Of a DNA stretch of 64,000 nt, positions 23,666-34,598 are shown piece after piece. Origin of the DNA: Pelodera strongyloides. Taxonomy: Eukaryota; Nematoda; Chromadorea; Rhabditida; Rhabditidae. The position numbers and the translations under genes are program-made. The stretch lies in assembly GCA_036852015.1 (NCBI GenBank), contig JAANDG010000086.1:62001-126000 (forward strand), read 5' to 3'. Each line of letters begins with the position of its first letter. Position 1 is the stretch's first letter. Below the pieces are notes generated by a model. It searched no databases. It saw only the letters and a program-made list of their open reading frames with translations, and was not told the origin of the DNA.

Positions 23666-24583
23666 AAATGAGTAAATTAATACAGAAACACAGAAAAGGG
23701 AGCGTCCGTCGTACGCTACGCCGCGAGAACCTGGAAGTCTGGACAAGCTGCGCTCGCGAGGTCTGAGAGAGCCCAACTGGTTCTACGCAGAACATTTGCT
23801 CCGATATCCTTGTTTTCTGCCGCTTATAACACACTTCAACACTTGTTGCACAAATAGTTTATACTCGAAAGTTTACGTGATACGCCCAAAATAACGGGAG
23901 TTCACATTCATTTATACCAGCATAACACTTTGAAAGTGAGGATGGTAATTATCATAAAGAAATAAAATACACGACGGATTCAATATGAGCCACGCCATAG
24001 AATTAACATAGGAATAAAATAATGAAATGATTGCAAAAAATCGAGGTAAATGTAAAAGAAATTACTGTACACAGTACAAAGATTAGATCATAATAATAAA
24101 AACAATAAGTGAAGAAATATATGTAGAGTTAGAGTTTGGAAGCACTGAATAAGAAAAGCAAAGAACATTTAAAAGTATTGTTGGTTGTTTTTATTTTAGC
24201 ATTACATTCCATCCGTTCGAGTTCGATATAAGTATGCAGATCTTCGCTCCTGAAACAAAAATATAAGGAAAAGTAGGCGAACAATTGTGAGCAGATCTGA
24301 ATCTCGCGCTGCAAAAAAAGTGCGCGAGGTGCGCGCGGCGATGCGCGAAAGGACCGCACCCAAAAATAAGCTGATCGCACGCTCTTTTGCGAAACGCAGG
24401 TGAAGTTAGGATAAGGCGAAGTTGGGGAGAATACGTATAGGGATCGGCATCACTTCTCGCGTTTTCAAAATGAGTGGCGCCTGCCTTTGACGGCGCACCA
24501 TCCAGGCTTAGTCAACCTAAAGATCAAGCCACTGAAATCTAACATACATACCATTAATAGTGCTCCGCATTGCTTGTGCTCCT

Positions 24584-25283
24584 TTACTGATGACCTCCCT
24601 CGGACAACCCTAAAGATGTAACGAGTAGTAGAGAAAGGTAAGTAAATGTTAAATAAAAAAATTTACTTAGTTCTGGAGATTAAAGATTAAATGACACGAT
24701 GACATCATCTCTCAAACAAGTTTTTACGATCCCAATATTCTTCATCATACTGTGCTTTTAATAGTTTGTAACTTATGTATCCTCACAACGACAATACGAA
24801 GACAAACAAGAGACTAGTAAACTACAATACACGTACATTTCGAAAGCTTCTGCTTCTCTTCCCAAGCCTCCTCAGCTTCAGCAGCAGGGCGCGCATTCTG
24901 GGCTTCGTCGGAAAACTAAATATATTTTATCTTTTACAAATTTTCAGAAGAATAGTGGGGGTAGATGCGTCGTGGATCACATACTTAGAAACTCATACTC
25001 CTACCACAACACGACAATGCAAGCAATCGCACCGCCAAATGTGTGCCCACCAAAGCGTGGCGGCAGTCTCTTATGGTATGCGAGGGTTGTGCCATGAGTC
25101 CGCCAGCTCGGCGCGGCACCAGCGCGCTGAAGTTTCGCAAGAATTGGATCTAAGTCTATGAGAAATGTATCTCACCTTCTCCTTAACTTCTGCCTTCTCC
25201 TCCTTATTCTGTTTTGCAGCTCTATAAGCCGCCTTTTTGGTCTTGTCCATCTCAGATTCGAACATACCCTTTTCCTGGTCCAT
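24584..25283 (-). CDS. Diverged LEA-family member G (three exons, 70 aa)
   Basis: Exons: 25283-25176, 24915-24837, 24609-24584, phases 0 and 1. The head keeps the family motif as MFESEMDKTKKAAYRAAKQ. Exon 2 (ARPAAEAEEAWEEKQKLSK) is a V-exon derivative with the conserved Trp. The short last exon gives WLSEGGHQ, stop. Just after the stop, the message would contain AAGGAGCACAAGCAATGCGG, which in another frame reads KEHKQCG, like the KTKQCGEQK exon of other members. The ending may therefore result from an ancient frame change. A forkhead/E-box-like module lies about 230 bases upstream. Confidence 0.72.
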
Positions 25284-25492
25284 GGTTTAAGTAATTGGTT
25301 TTGGCCTTCTGAAATTGTGGTTTTCTTTCGGATAGTCACTACAATAGAAAATAGACCATTATGAAAAGCAACGACAAGCCTAATAGCGAGTGACAGTAAA
25401 ATATACAAGAGTAACTAAAGTAGCTAAGGAATCATAATCGACATCGACAGTAAGTAGGCACCATTGTACTCTAAGGGAGCGTTTTGAATTTA

Positions 25493-25536
25493 GGGGCGGC
25501 TACGTTGTTTACGTGTTTTCTGCAAGTGCACACGTA
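25493..25536 (-). promoter_or_regulatory. GGGGCGG plus forkhead core upstream of member G
   Basis: GGGGCGG near 25493, TTGTTTACGTG with TGTTTAC at 25506-25512, then CTGCAAGTGCACACGTAC. It is the inverse of the order CACGTG-CTGCA, GTAAACA, CCGCCCC upstream of members H and J. The distal E-box is imperfect (CACGTA). Confidence 0.55.
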
Positions 25537-26045
25537 CTTGAGTTTTTGTTTTTTGATCTTTAGATCGGAGAGAGCTGGGGCAAACCGCAATGCTTGACAA
25601 AGGGCGTACTCGCGCCGCGAAGAAATAGCGAAACGTTAGCTAGAAATGCTGCGATATAGCCCGCGGCCAACGTCATGATTACATACCATATGCCCAATGA
25701 CGAAAGTTGGCGTACAAGCAGCAACCTTACAGCGTGCAAAGTCCATTTTGCAACGTGGTGGTGTGCAAGGCCAAAAGCCCGAGGCGAAATGGCGTGAGTA
25801 CGGCGTTTAAGCGGCAACTGTATGGCGTGCAAGCGGCATTCTTAATTCTTCACGGCGTGCAAGCGGCAATGTTACGACGGGCAACTTCTAACAAAAGTTC
25901 AAATTGTTCCAAGGTGTCTCAAGCCTACTGGTTAGCTGCCCGGTTTTTCAGTAGCCTGGGTACCTATTCCGTGTTCCTGTGAAATCACCAGATAAAAGCT
26001 CAGAATGCAAAAACTGCTCATTCAAATCTAGAAACACGTCTGCAA

Positions 26046-26117
26046 CACGTGCAGAAAAACAACGCTCTTTGGCGTAAACAGTCCCGCCCCCATCTCGCGC
26101 TTTTCGTCTGGTAAACA
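26046..26117 (+). promoter_or_regulatory. E-box, forkhead and C-rich module upstream of member H
   Basis: CACGTG at 26046-26051 is followed by CAGAAAAACAACGC, then GTAAACA at 26074-26080, CCCGCCCC at 26083-26090 and a second GTAAACA at 26111-26117. It lies about 270 bases before the ATG. Nearly the same string occurs, inverted, before member I and, in the same orientation, before member J. Confidence 0.65.
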
Positions 26118-26351
26118 TAGTAAATACGCCATTTTTCGGTCTATAAAGCAACGTAGGAATTGATTTTAAAGTAGATTGTCTGCTTCTGCTCCACTTTTGG
26201 TTCCATATACTAGTGCAGCTCCCATATTTCTATGAACATTACCTTATCGGGAATATTGTCATTCTTATAAGTTGTATGCTCCACTCATTCTAATACATGG
26301 GTAACTTGATTGTTATCTTAATCTGACTATTTCAGAAACAAACTAAAAACG

Positions 26352-27075
26352 ATGTCTGACAAGAACGTCCTCGAATCAGCTTACGATAAGACCAAGGAGA
26401 TGGCCTGCAAGGCAGGCGAGATGACCAAGGAAGCAGCATCTAATGTGCGTTTCTGTGCTCTAATTTCTTCTGTGCTGTATATGTTGCATGATATGGTTTA
26501 TCACTTCGATTGCTTACACATGCTTACTTTAGTAACTTTAGGTAAAAGACTATGTTACCGGTGACGACCGTACCAAGACTGAGAAGACGTGGGATGAAGC
26601 TAAGGTAAGAAAAGAATTAACATATGATATTTCAGTGGGTATTCCTTCCTAGAGCGACTTCATAGTTCATAACATCTTGATGTTTCAAATTAGAAGTCAT
26701 GTTGGTAAGACCATTGCATTTCGTGCTATGGGCTGGTGGTAAAGGACGTATATCACAGAAATACTCGAATAAAATTGTATTCTTAATTTTCAGGACCATC
26801 TGTCCAAGGGAGCCGAAAAGGCCTCAGAATGCTCAGCGCAAAAGGTTTGTGATCAGAATTTTTGGCTCAACCTTTAGTAGTGGTTCAGTAGCAGGCCCTA
26901 GTGGTTATAATACTAAATTAGTACTCAATATGTAAGTTACCTAGTTCCGCTTACCGATTAGCATATAATTTTCGGACGACAAATTCTCAATTAATAACTA
27001 TATTTTCAGGCTCGTGAAGCCCGAGACTACGTGGCTGAGAAAACGCACGAAGCTGCAAACCAGATCCAGGGTTAG
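26352..27075 (+). CDS. LEA-like hydrophilic modular protein, member H (four exons, 90 aa)
   Basis: Exons: 26352-26444, 26542-26604, 26794-26844, 27010-27075, all phase 0. Domains in order: head NVLESAYDKTKEMACKAGEM, V exon (VTGDDRTKTEKTWDEAK), 17-residue exon (HLSKGAEKASECSAQK), tail (YVAEKTHEAANQIQG). The start is supported by TATTTCAG 15 bases upstream, a likely trans-splice acceptor. The C-terminus lacks the HIESH/HIETH ending of most members. It is one arm of an inverted duplication with member I. Soluble LEA-like protein; desiccation or dauer-type stress role inferred from head similarity to group 3 LEA repeats. Confidence 0.9.
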
Positions 27076-28700
27076 CCTGTCATTTGATCAAATGAAATAC
27101 AGTATAATTGTAAATACAGACAATCTATATATGGCTGCTCTGAGTAACGTTTCCTCGTAACCTTTTAGGAGGAAATTATTTTAATTTTAGACTTATTGCA
27201 AAGTAAATTTCTATCCCAAGGAAAAAAAACCTCTTATTTTTTATGTACCGAGTATACAACCGATCTCCCATTGAGCTTGAGCATATTTTTCCTCGTTTCT
27301 ATTGTTTTTCTATTCTATATGCTATTTGTTACGCCAACTTATGTTATGTACCCATGTTATGAATCCTTTAGGGTCCCAAGCGCAATGCCTACAGATGAAT
27401 TAGCGTTATTCTATGTAACGTATTCCTAAGTTATGCACATTATCGACGTCCATGTTTTCCGTATTATCTTGGCGCCAAAATCTCATGACTATTCTGCCGT
27501 TGGTTTTTTTTCACTTGAATTGGTTGATGAATAAAACTTTATAAGCATACATTTGTGTCCATGGTAACATTGTCTCTACACTGTGCAACAATGAATTGAT
27601 GGGGGGGGGCATTAATTTATGGTTCAGTGTATTACCGATTAATAAGAAATTACCGTGTCCAGCTTTACATGAGTAAGCTAAGGGCACAAAAGTATCGTTC
27701 GAGGAAGTGCGGAGCTATAGCTTGTTACAGCATCGATCAGTTCGCTCAGTTCTTCATTTATATTACAGGAACGCAGTCACGATAAACTCACGGCTCAGGG
27801 AAGTGTGACGAAGTAGGCGGAAAAGCTGGGGCATACCTCAGTTTCTAGCCTAAGTCATGGGGTTGAACTTATAAAGGATTCTTAAAGGGATGGTGTCACT
27901 AATTTTGAACCAATTTATCATGTTGTACATTGATTATCATTATGCATTTTGTTGGTCTAGTGGCCTTGTATGGCGTTATCTTCGCCCAATCAATACGTAG
28001 AACTCAGATGCATATAAGAAAATTCTTTGGAATATATAAACTTTTGGATACCATCAATGCATTCTATCTACAGATTTATATGTAGTTGATGAAACGTACT
28101 ATTTTCTTCAATTGGAGAAAATTTAAGCTGGGGGAATTGCAAACGTGCGTTAGCCAATATTACGTTCAAGTCGCAAAACAACGATTATGTCAATTTTTGA
28201 TAAATAAACCGTTATTCTAATTGGGTTAAACATTTCTCTAGGAGTGGAGCCAGTGTTCGGATGCAGGTTGTCTGTTTCTTGTGCTTTGAATTCCGTTAAC
28301 CTAGATCTAATCGACCGATTCTAATCAATATCTATTTCTTTTTTTTCGATTATAATTATTCCTCTGTTCTGCGCCAATATAGTGTAAGTGTAGTTTATAG
28401 CGATGGATAGGGTCTGTAGTCTGCGTCTCTTCGGGGAGAGAAAGCATGGTACACTGTTTGTAGCAACAACAGCGAAATGCTCAGCGAAAATTTACGCATT
28501 TAGGTGTATATTCATTCCGCTGGTTTCTCGCTGGGCATTGCCCGCTGCTCTTGCTGAATGCCATTTGAAATTTTGACAGAAATTTTGAAACGCGTAATAA
28601 ATGAAACATTAACATTGACGTGGATAAGGAACATTCGCAAATTAGCATATGATTTGGCTAAATTCAGGATAAAAGGGGGCCCTTTTCGAATTTGATCAGT
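27076..28700. other. Intergenic DNA with no supported gene
   Basis: AT-rich flank downstream of member H. Short frames only. A TTAAAGGGATGG end at about 27891 resembles a solo terminus of a TTAA-type element, but no partner was found. Confidence 0.5.
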
Positions 28701-28797
28701 AATAACTTATGCCTGCCGTGGGTTGTGATTTGCTCTCATTTCCTCCACGACTTTCTTCGAGAAACAATGTAAGCTAGCTATTTTTGAACTGTCTATT

Positions 28798-29210
28798 GAT
28801 TCGCTATCGGCTGACTAGATCTTAATGTAGGTTTCCTAAAGGCGCATTAGTGGAATCGTTGTGGATATTATTTTTAACACTGCCGGATCCAAGAATGGAT
28901 CGCCCGTTCGAAGTTGACCCCGACGGTGGGGCTATATATCGGAAAAAACGCTGTTCCATTACGGGGTATGAACTTTTCCATTTAGTAAAATTTATGTTTC
29001 CGGTGTCCATCTTGAACCAAACTTTTCTGGAATTCTTCATACTTTTCCCATCTTATATGCGCCTTACCTTCCTTGTTTTTTTTCTTCAGCGTTCAAACTT
29101 TTAACTTTTCAGAAAATGTGCGTCAAGAAAGGACTTCCATGTCATCTTACACCATATAGAGGAGGAAGATAGCTCTGTCAGGTGGGTCAATTTAGTTTCT
29201 GACAAATAAA
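28798..29210 (+). CDS. Possible small gene, unrecognised (two exons seen)
   Basis: An open stretch to 28965 (including MDRPFEVDPDGGAIYRKK and CSITG) ends at a GG|GTATGA donor in phase 2. The next TTTTCAG acceptor, at 29113, opens exactly in that phase (KCASRKDFHVILHHIEEED). The frame ends at a TAA overlapping AATAAA near 29210. Charge pattern and phase agreement suggest a real gene; the 5' part is unresolved (a stretch at 28700-28770 with an AAT|GTAAGC donor may be an upstream exon). No family was recognised. It could also be a decayed mobile-element gene. Confidence 0.3.
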
Positions 29211-29331
29211 ATCATCCGAGAATCATGCACTAGCATTTTCGAACAAATGAGAGTTACTGTATGTGGTTTCAAACAAATAATATTGATAAAATTGGTGGTA
29301 TGCAATGGTCTACGTTCTGTGGTTTCTTTCC

Positions 29332-29685
29332 GTGCGTGAGTACCGCAGTGCGCGAGTACCACAGTGCGCGAGTCCCACAGTGCGAGAGTGCCGCAGTGCG
29401 CGAGTACCACAGGGCGCGAGTACCGCAGTGCGCGAGTACCACAGTGCGCGAGTACCGCAGTGCGCGAGTACCGCAGTGCGCGAGTACCGCAGTGCGCGAG
29501 TACCGCAGTGCGTGAGTACCGCAGTGCGTGAGTACCGCAGTGCGTGAGTACCGCACGGCGCGAGAACCGCACTGCGCGAGTACCGCACTGCGCGAGTACC
29601 GCACTGCGCGAGTACCGCACTGCGCGAGTACCGCATTGTGTGAGTACCGCATTGCGCGAGTACCGCTTTGCGCGACTACCACATT
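29332..29685. repeat. 16-bp minisatellite, about 22 copies
   Basis: The unit GCAGTGCGCGAGTACC repeats head to tail. Copies in the first two thirds carry CAGTG and later ones CACTG, with scattered C/T changes. A period of 16 (not divisible by 3) gives several long open frames on both strands, all artefacts. It is GC-rich against an AT-rich background. Confidence 0.95.
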
Positions 29686-30157
29686 ACGGCGTAGTTAAGT
29701 TAGTTAAGTTGAAATTTCGGTTTCTTAGTCACCTACTTTCTCTTTATTAGCTACTGTAGGACTGCATATCTATGAATTGTGACATATTTCCAATAACCTG
29801 CTGTGTTGACAAGGTGTGTGTCAGCTTTCGAATGCTCCTAACTGCTTACTTTTCTTATTCCTATGTTCCTGATTTACCATATTTTATGCAACTTCATCCA
29901 TCGAAAGCCTACATGGACTCTCAAACGACTACAGATCTGGATCACGTCTTATTTCGAATGGTACGCTAGAATATTTTAAATGGAGAGGCCCACGAGAAAA
30001 AAACGGTTTCCCCAATTTACTTGCATAGAATGTTCCATAATTTCGGAAATATTACTGAAACCCGCATTTCTTTGCGCCTAGAACTTGCAGAGATATTTCA
30101 CGGCAAACAGTTCTTCCAGGTACCGTAGTCATAAAGGTAAAAATACGTTTTTACGTT

Positions 30158-30708
30158 TTATAGCCATCCATTAGCGTTCTTAGTCCACATATTAATCGTT
30201 AAACGAATGAAGAACATTCCTACCATTACAAAGCGTTTCCAATACTTTAACAACCTAAAAGAGAAAAAATTGATTCTGATTCTGACTACGGTAAGTGGCC
30301 GAACAGTTTGCCGAGGAATAACTCTGCAAGTTCTTAGCAAAGTTTTCTGTCTATCACTCACTTTCGGCATTCTGGTAATTAAAGAAAGCACATTGAAGTC
30401 ACACTCGGTTTTACTTATTTCTTCTACTTTAGATTTTGCCGTATGGGGAGCAGTTGAAGTTTGCAATAGTTCAACCTCAAATTGATTTCTTTTTAATTGT
30501 TGTTTGAATTTCTTTTTTTGTTGCACCCTTCCCTTACAAGGAAATAAAATGTGTGGGGTAGGGGAAGGGGCAGGGTTTGTGAACATTAGGGGTTTTGTTG
30601 TTGCAGATGGAGCCTGTGTATTTCCGTATTTGTCAGTGCCGTTGTTCCGTATGCGCATATACGAATTTGAATTTGGGTCACCGTGGTTATGTTCATGTGG
30701 GTGTTGAA
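30158..30708 (-). other. Unassigned open reading frame of 166+ codons
   Basis: A minus-strand frame is open from about 30708 to 30158. It includes PHEHNHGDPNSNSYMRIRNN, a Pro/Thr segment, a Lys/Gln run (KKKFKQQLKRNQ) and SDRQKTLLRTC. The composition is more protein-like than random AT-rich DNA. A second open stretch in another frame lies just upstream (30720-30890), separated by an in-frame stop. This could be an exon, a pseudogene with a frameshift, or chance. No domain was recognised. Confidence 0.3.
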
Positions 30709-30933
30709 AATTGTAACTATTGTTTGTCTATTGAAGGGTACTTATGAATCAGTTTTGTGGGAAGGTTCCCTGGTCTGAAGAGTGTTGGTAGGGGAATCGA
30801 ACTTCTACGTTGTGATAACTTCAGATACATTGCTTTACTATGTGTTTGTGGAAATACTACGGTGGTAAAATTATGCTCGCCTGGGTATTCTGGTTTTCAA
30901 CCGCGCAGGCACCCCCAGCCAGGGGCTTTCTTG

Positions 30934-31300
30934 TTAAAGGGAAAATGTATGCCCTTTTTGAAGTTAAGCTGTATTAATAGAATGTGTGTTCCTTATTAAG
31001 GAAACAACAACAAAAATTGTTAAAAGTTTCCCATTTAAAAGAAAATGATTTTCAAAGTTCATCTTTTCCATAGTAAACGCGTTGCTTGACCCCCTGGCTT
31101 ACACGGCAGTGCTGATGGAACAAAAAATTTAGCATATGTGTGCATACATCGGCATATAGCATGCAACAGCGACATATTTGCATGCAAATGAGAATATTCG
31201 AATTTACATATTCAGTCGCCTACTTAAATTCATGTCTGGTGTGGAAACTCTAGTTTCGCAGTTGTTTTGCTCATTTTGAGTGCCTACATATTCCCTTTAA
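30934..31300. mobile_element. TTAA-type element (family F1, copy 2)
   Basis: Almost identical to 1517-1881 and 42545-42911, including internal GACCCCCTGGCTTACACGGC, with TTAAAGGG ends. High identity suggests fairly recent movement. Confidence 0.88.
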
Positions 31301-31581
31301 ATTACCGAAGTCAAAGATAACGTATCCATATCTTATTTGGCACAAGATAACGTATCCCGCCCATTTATTTGGCACACTTCGCGGCTGGATAGGGTGCCGG
31401 GGACATCGAGCGGTCACTGTGCAGTGCTTGATCTCATGCCGACATACACCTATTTCCTCACAATGTGAAAGTGCTCGTGCGTTTTCCACGCACGGGGAAG
31501 AAAGTGCGTAAAAATGCGTCTCTATTAACCCCATGAAATCCAGACCAAGTGTAGGTTTGAGCTATATGTGACTTGTTGCAC

Positions 31582-31924
31582 TTAAAGGGAATATGTAGGC
31601 CCTTTTTGAAGTTAAGCTGTATTAATAGAATGCGTGTTGCCCATTAAGGAAACAATAACAAAAGTTGTCTACAATTACCCACTTAAAAGAAAAACAATTA
31701 CAAAGCTCGCCTTTTCCTTAGTAAACGCTAATTCGGACCCCTTGCATAAATTTGGGTCTGATTGAATAAATTTCAGTTTAAATCGGCAAATAGCAAGATT
31801 CAAGGTGCAGCGCATTCCAATTTCGTATTTACATATTCAGTCGCCTATTTAAATTAACGTCTGGTATGGAAACGCTAGGTTCGCTTTTTTTTGCTCATTT
31901 TGAGTGATTACATATTCGCTTTAA
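31582..31924. mobile_element. Diverged TTAA-type element (family F1, copy 3)
   Basis: Same ends (TTAAAGGGAATATGTA ... TACATATTCGCTTTAA) in the same orientation as the copy 280 bases to its left. The interior is shorter and substituted, so this is an older insertion or a subfamily. Confidence 0.75.
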
Positions 31925-32559
31925 AAACAATCGCGCTTTTTTTTATTCTAGTTTGATTCATTTGCAAAACCTTAAAAACTGAGTGATGCCCTACGCCACT
32001 TCACACACAAAACAGCCCTAACACTAACACAGACAAACTGAGACCGTACCGCGCATAAATGGCCAACTTCGCTTCCCAATTCTGCCAGGGTCATTCATCG
32101 TGTGTTGCATAGGCATAGGCTAGACCATAGACAGAAGCGTGGGTTCATAAATCATATCTTTACTAACTGGCTCAAGCGAAAAAAAAAACAGCAATAATGG
32201 TCACGGGGTAAAAAGAAGGACTTCGATAGTACAATAACATGCCTAGCATCAGTGCCTATGCAAAAGCGGTCCCAAGAGGGATTCATAACATAAGTCGATA
32301 ACAGTGATACATATCACACGTTACAGTAACTTCCGTAAGAATAGAAAAACAATCATGTACTCATTTAACTCTTGGAGATCAGTTGTATACTCCGTACAAA
32401 TCACATAATAGCTGAAATACAAAGCCAGTAGGTCAATCAAAGCGTTTCCATACAGATAAAGCTACATATACTACTATCACCGTACTTCAGCTATTATGTG
32501 TGCAAATCAGATAGACTGTTTTTACAAAGATACAGTATTTCATTTCAGCAAAAGTCTAA
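31925..32559. other. Intergenic, nothing recognised
   Basis: 3' flank of member I; no open frame, RNA or inverted repeat worth calling. Confidence 0.5.
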
Positions 32560-33079
32560 TTAGGCCTTGATATGGTCCGCTGCATCGTGCGTTTTCTCGG
32601 CCACGTAGTCTGAGGCATCTCCGACTCCCTTGGAAACATTGTCCTGAAAAGAAATGATATAATTTTATTCGGGAATCTTACACGTCCTTTATCGAACATG
32701 GGGAGAAATTGAAAAATCAAATCCTACGAAGTCCAAGTGTGCCAATAACTGAAATGTAACAATTTACTTACCTTAGTTGCATCCCAGTTTTTCTCAGTCT
32801 TGGTGCGGTCGTCACCGGTAACGTAGTCTTTTACCTAAAGCAAGCATTTGTAAGTAGTGGAAGCGACAATTCACAAAGCAAGATGTCCACATCGAGAAAT
32901 TGCATATTGGTCTGCATACCGCTAGCTGGAGTTTAAATATCTCATAAATATCTAGCACATGCGGAATCATCAGTATATAAACGCACATCTGATGCGGCAT
33001 CTTTGGTCATCTGTCCTGCCTTGCAGGCCATATCCTTGGTCTTATCGTAAGCTGTTTCGAAGACGTTCTTGTCAGACAT
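32560..33079 (-). CDS. LEA-like hydrophilic modular protein, member I (three exons, 79 aa)
   Basis: Exons: 33079-32987, 32834-32772, 32643-32560, all phase 0. The head (NVFETAYDKTKDMACKAGQM) and V exon (VTGDDRTKTEKNWDATK) are close to member H. The last exon is a fusion: it begins NVSKGVGDAS, like the 17-residue exon, and runs straight into DYVAEKTHDAADHIKA, the tail, without the expected intron and with about 12 codons lost. It lies opposite member H as the other arm of an inverted duplication and shares its upstream sequence. Expected to be functional: frame and splice sites are intact. Confidence 0.88.
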
Positions 33080-33349
33080 GGTTTTTAGTTTTGTTTGTTT
33101 CTGAAATAGTCAGGTTAAGATAACAATCAAGATGCCCATGTATTAAAATTAGTGGAGCATACCGAGCTGTCTGACAATATGACAATGACAATATGCCCAA
33201 TAAGATAAAGTTCATAGAGGAAACAAACAATATAGGAGCTATAATAGAATAGTAGGTGGAAGCAAAAATAGTGCAAAAGCAGGACACCTATTTCAAAAAC
33301 AATTCCTACGTTGCTTTATAGTGGTTTCGTTGAGGGGCCGAAATAGGCG

Positions 33350-33429
33350 TGTTTACACTGTTTACCAGACGAAAAGCGCGAGAAGTTGGTAAAATGTTTA
33401 CGCCAAAGAGCGTTGTTTTTCTGCACGTG
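33350..33429 (-). promoter_or_regulatory. Forkhead core and E-box module upstream of member I
   Basis: TGTTTAC copies near 33350 and at 33395-33401, then GCCAAAGAGCGTTG and CACGTG at 33424-33429. It is the inverse copy of the module before member H, about 300 bases from the ATG. Confidence 0.62.
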
Positions 33430-33811
33430 TTCTTGATGTGTTTCTAGTTTGGAATGAGCAGTTTTTGGAATATTCTGAGCTTTTGTCTGGTAGATTCACA
33501 GGAACACGGAATAAGTACCCAGCCCAGGCAACTGAAAAACGGGGCAGCTATCAGTAGGCTTGGGACATCGGAACAATTTGATCTTTTGTTTAGAAACTAC
33601 ACAATACCGTGCAAGTCAATATTGGGTCGAAACTACACAATACCGTACTTTAGTGTACGAAATTATTAAAAAAAAACAGTTCTTTGCTTCATTCAATCAT
33701 TCTCAACTAACTAATTTGCGTTGAAGAATTTTTTTTTATCTTTACACTTAAAAAGGCTCCATGAAACAATTGCAGAAAATTGCAAACAGGCGCAATGTCA
33801 GACGTTCTGGA

Positions 33812-34598
33812 GATTAATTGGTGCTACTAGCTTTGGGGGGGGGGGGCCAGCCAAATTTTTTTGAAGGGGTGGTCCGATCGGGCTGAAAGTTCACCCAGAG
33901 GGGTAAGAGGCTATGGCAAATCGATATACGCTAATAATTTTATTAAATTATCGACTTATTGATTTTTTTTTTTCAAATTTTTTTTGAGGCTCCAAAAATG
34001 GTTATGTTTGTTCAATTTCGCTGAGCATTCATACAAAGGCGTAACTGACCGCCTCATTGACTATGCGCAACCGATCTAAGCCAAATTTGTAAGGTAATTA
34101 TCTATTTATTGATTTTACGTTTAGGAGGGCACAGCTGACTAGGCCTATCAATCAGTAGAATTTGAAGAAGCTCAGTGAGGGCTGGATACAGTCACGAACA
34201 GACTGTACCCAGCCCTCACTGGGTCTTACCTTTCCATTGAACAAGCCCCTTGCATTCTATCCTTGCCATTCTGAACCGGAGCCTTATATGGACTCTAATT
34301 GAAAAACAATAAACAGAAAGATACAAAACGTTGGCTGAGACTATTTAAATCAGTTGCGCGTAGTTTGTTATCCCGTTGGATGAAGGCTCAGCTAAATTGG
34401 GCGATCAGAATCATTTTTGGACAATTTTGGAGCCTCAAAAAAATTTGAAAAAAAAAGTCGATAATTTGATAAAATTGATAGCGTAGATCGATTGGCCATA
34501 GCCTCTTACCCCTCTGGGCGAACTTTCAGCCCGATCGGACTACCCCTTCAAAAAAAATTGGCTGCCCCCCCCCCCAAAGCTAGTAGCACCGATTAATT
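33812..34598. mobile_element. Foldback element with about 170-190-base arms
   Basis: The left arm begins ATTAATTGGTGCTACTAGCT with a G-run; the right arm ends with a C-run then AGCTAGTAGCACCGATTAAT. Arms share AGAGGCTATGGC/GCCATAGCCTCT and GAGGCTCC/GGAGCCTC. A second, nested inverted pair (CAGTGAGGGCTGG/CCAGCCCTCACTG) lies at 34172-34222. Noncoding. Confidence 0.75.

Noticed and set aside
29192..29682. Long open frames of up to 142 codons on both strands (repeats of ALRYSRTAVL type)
   Set aside because: All frames of a 16-bp minisatellite stay open; several frames overlap on both strands, so none is likely to be a protein.
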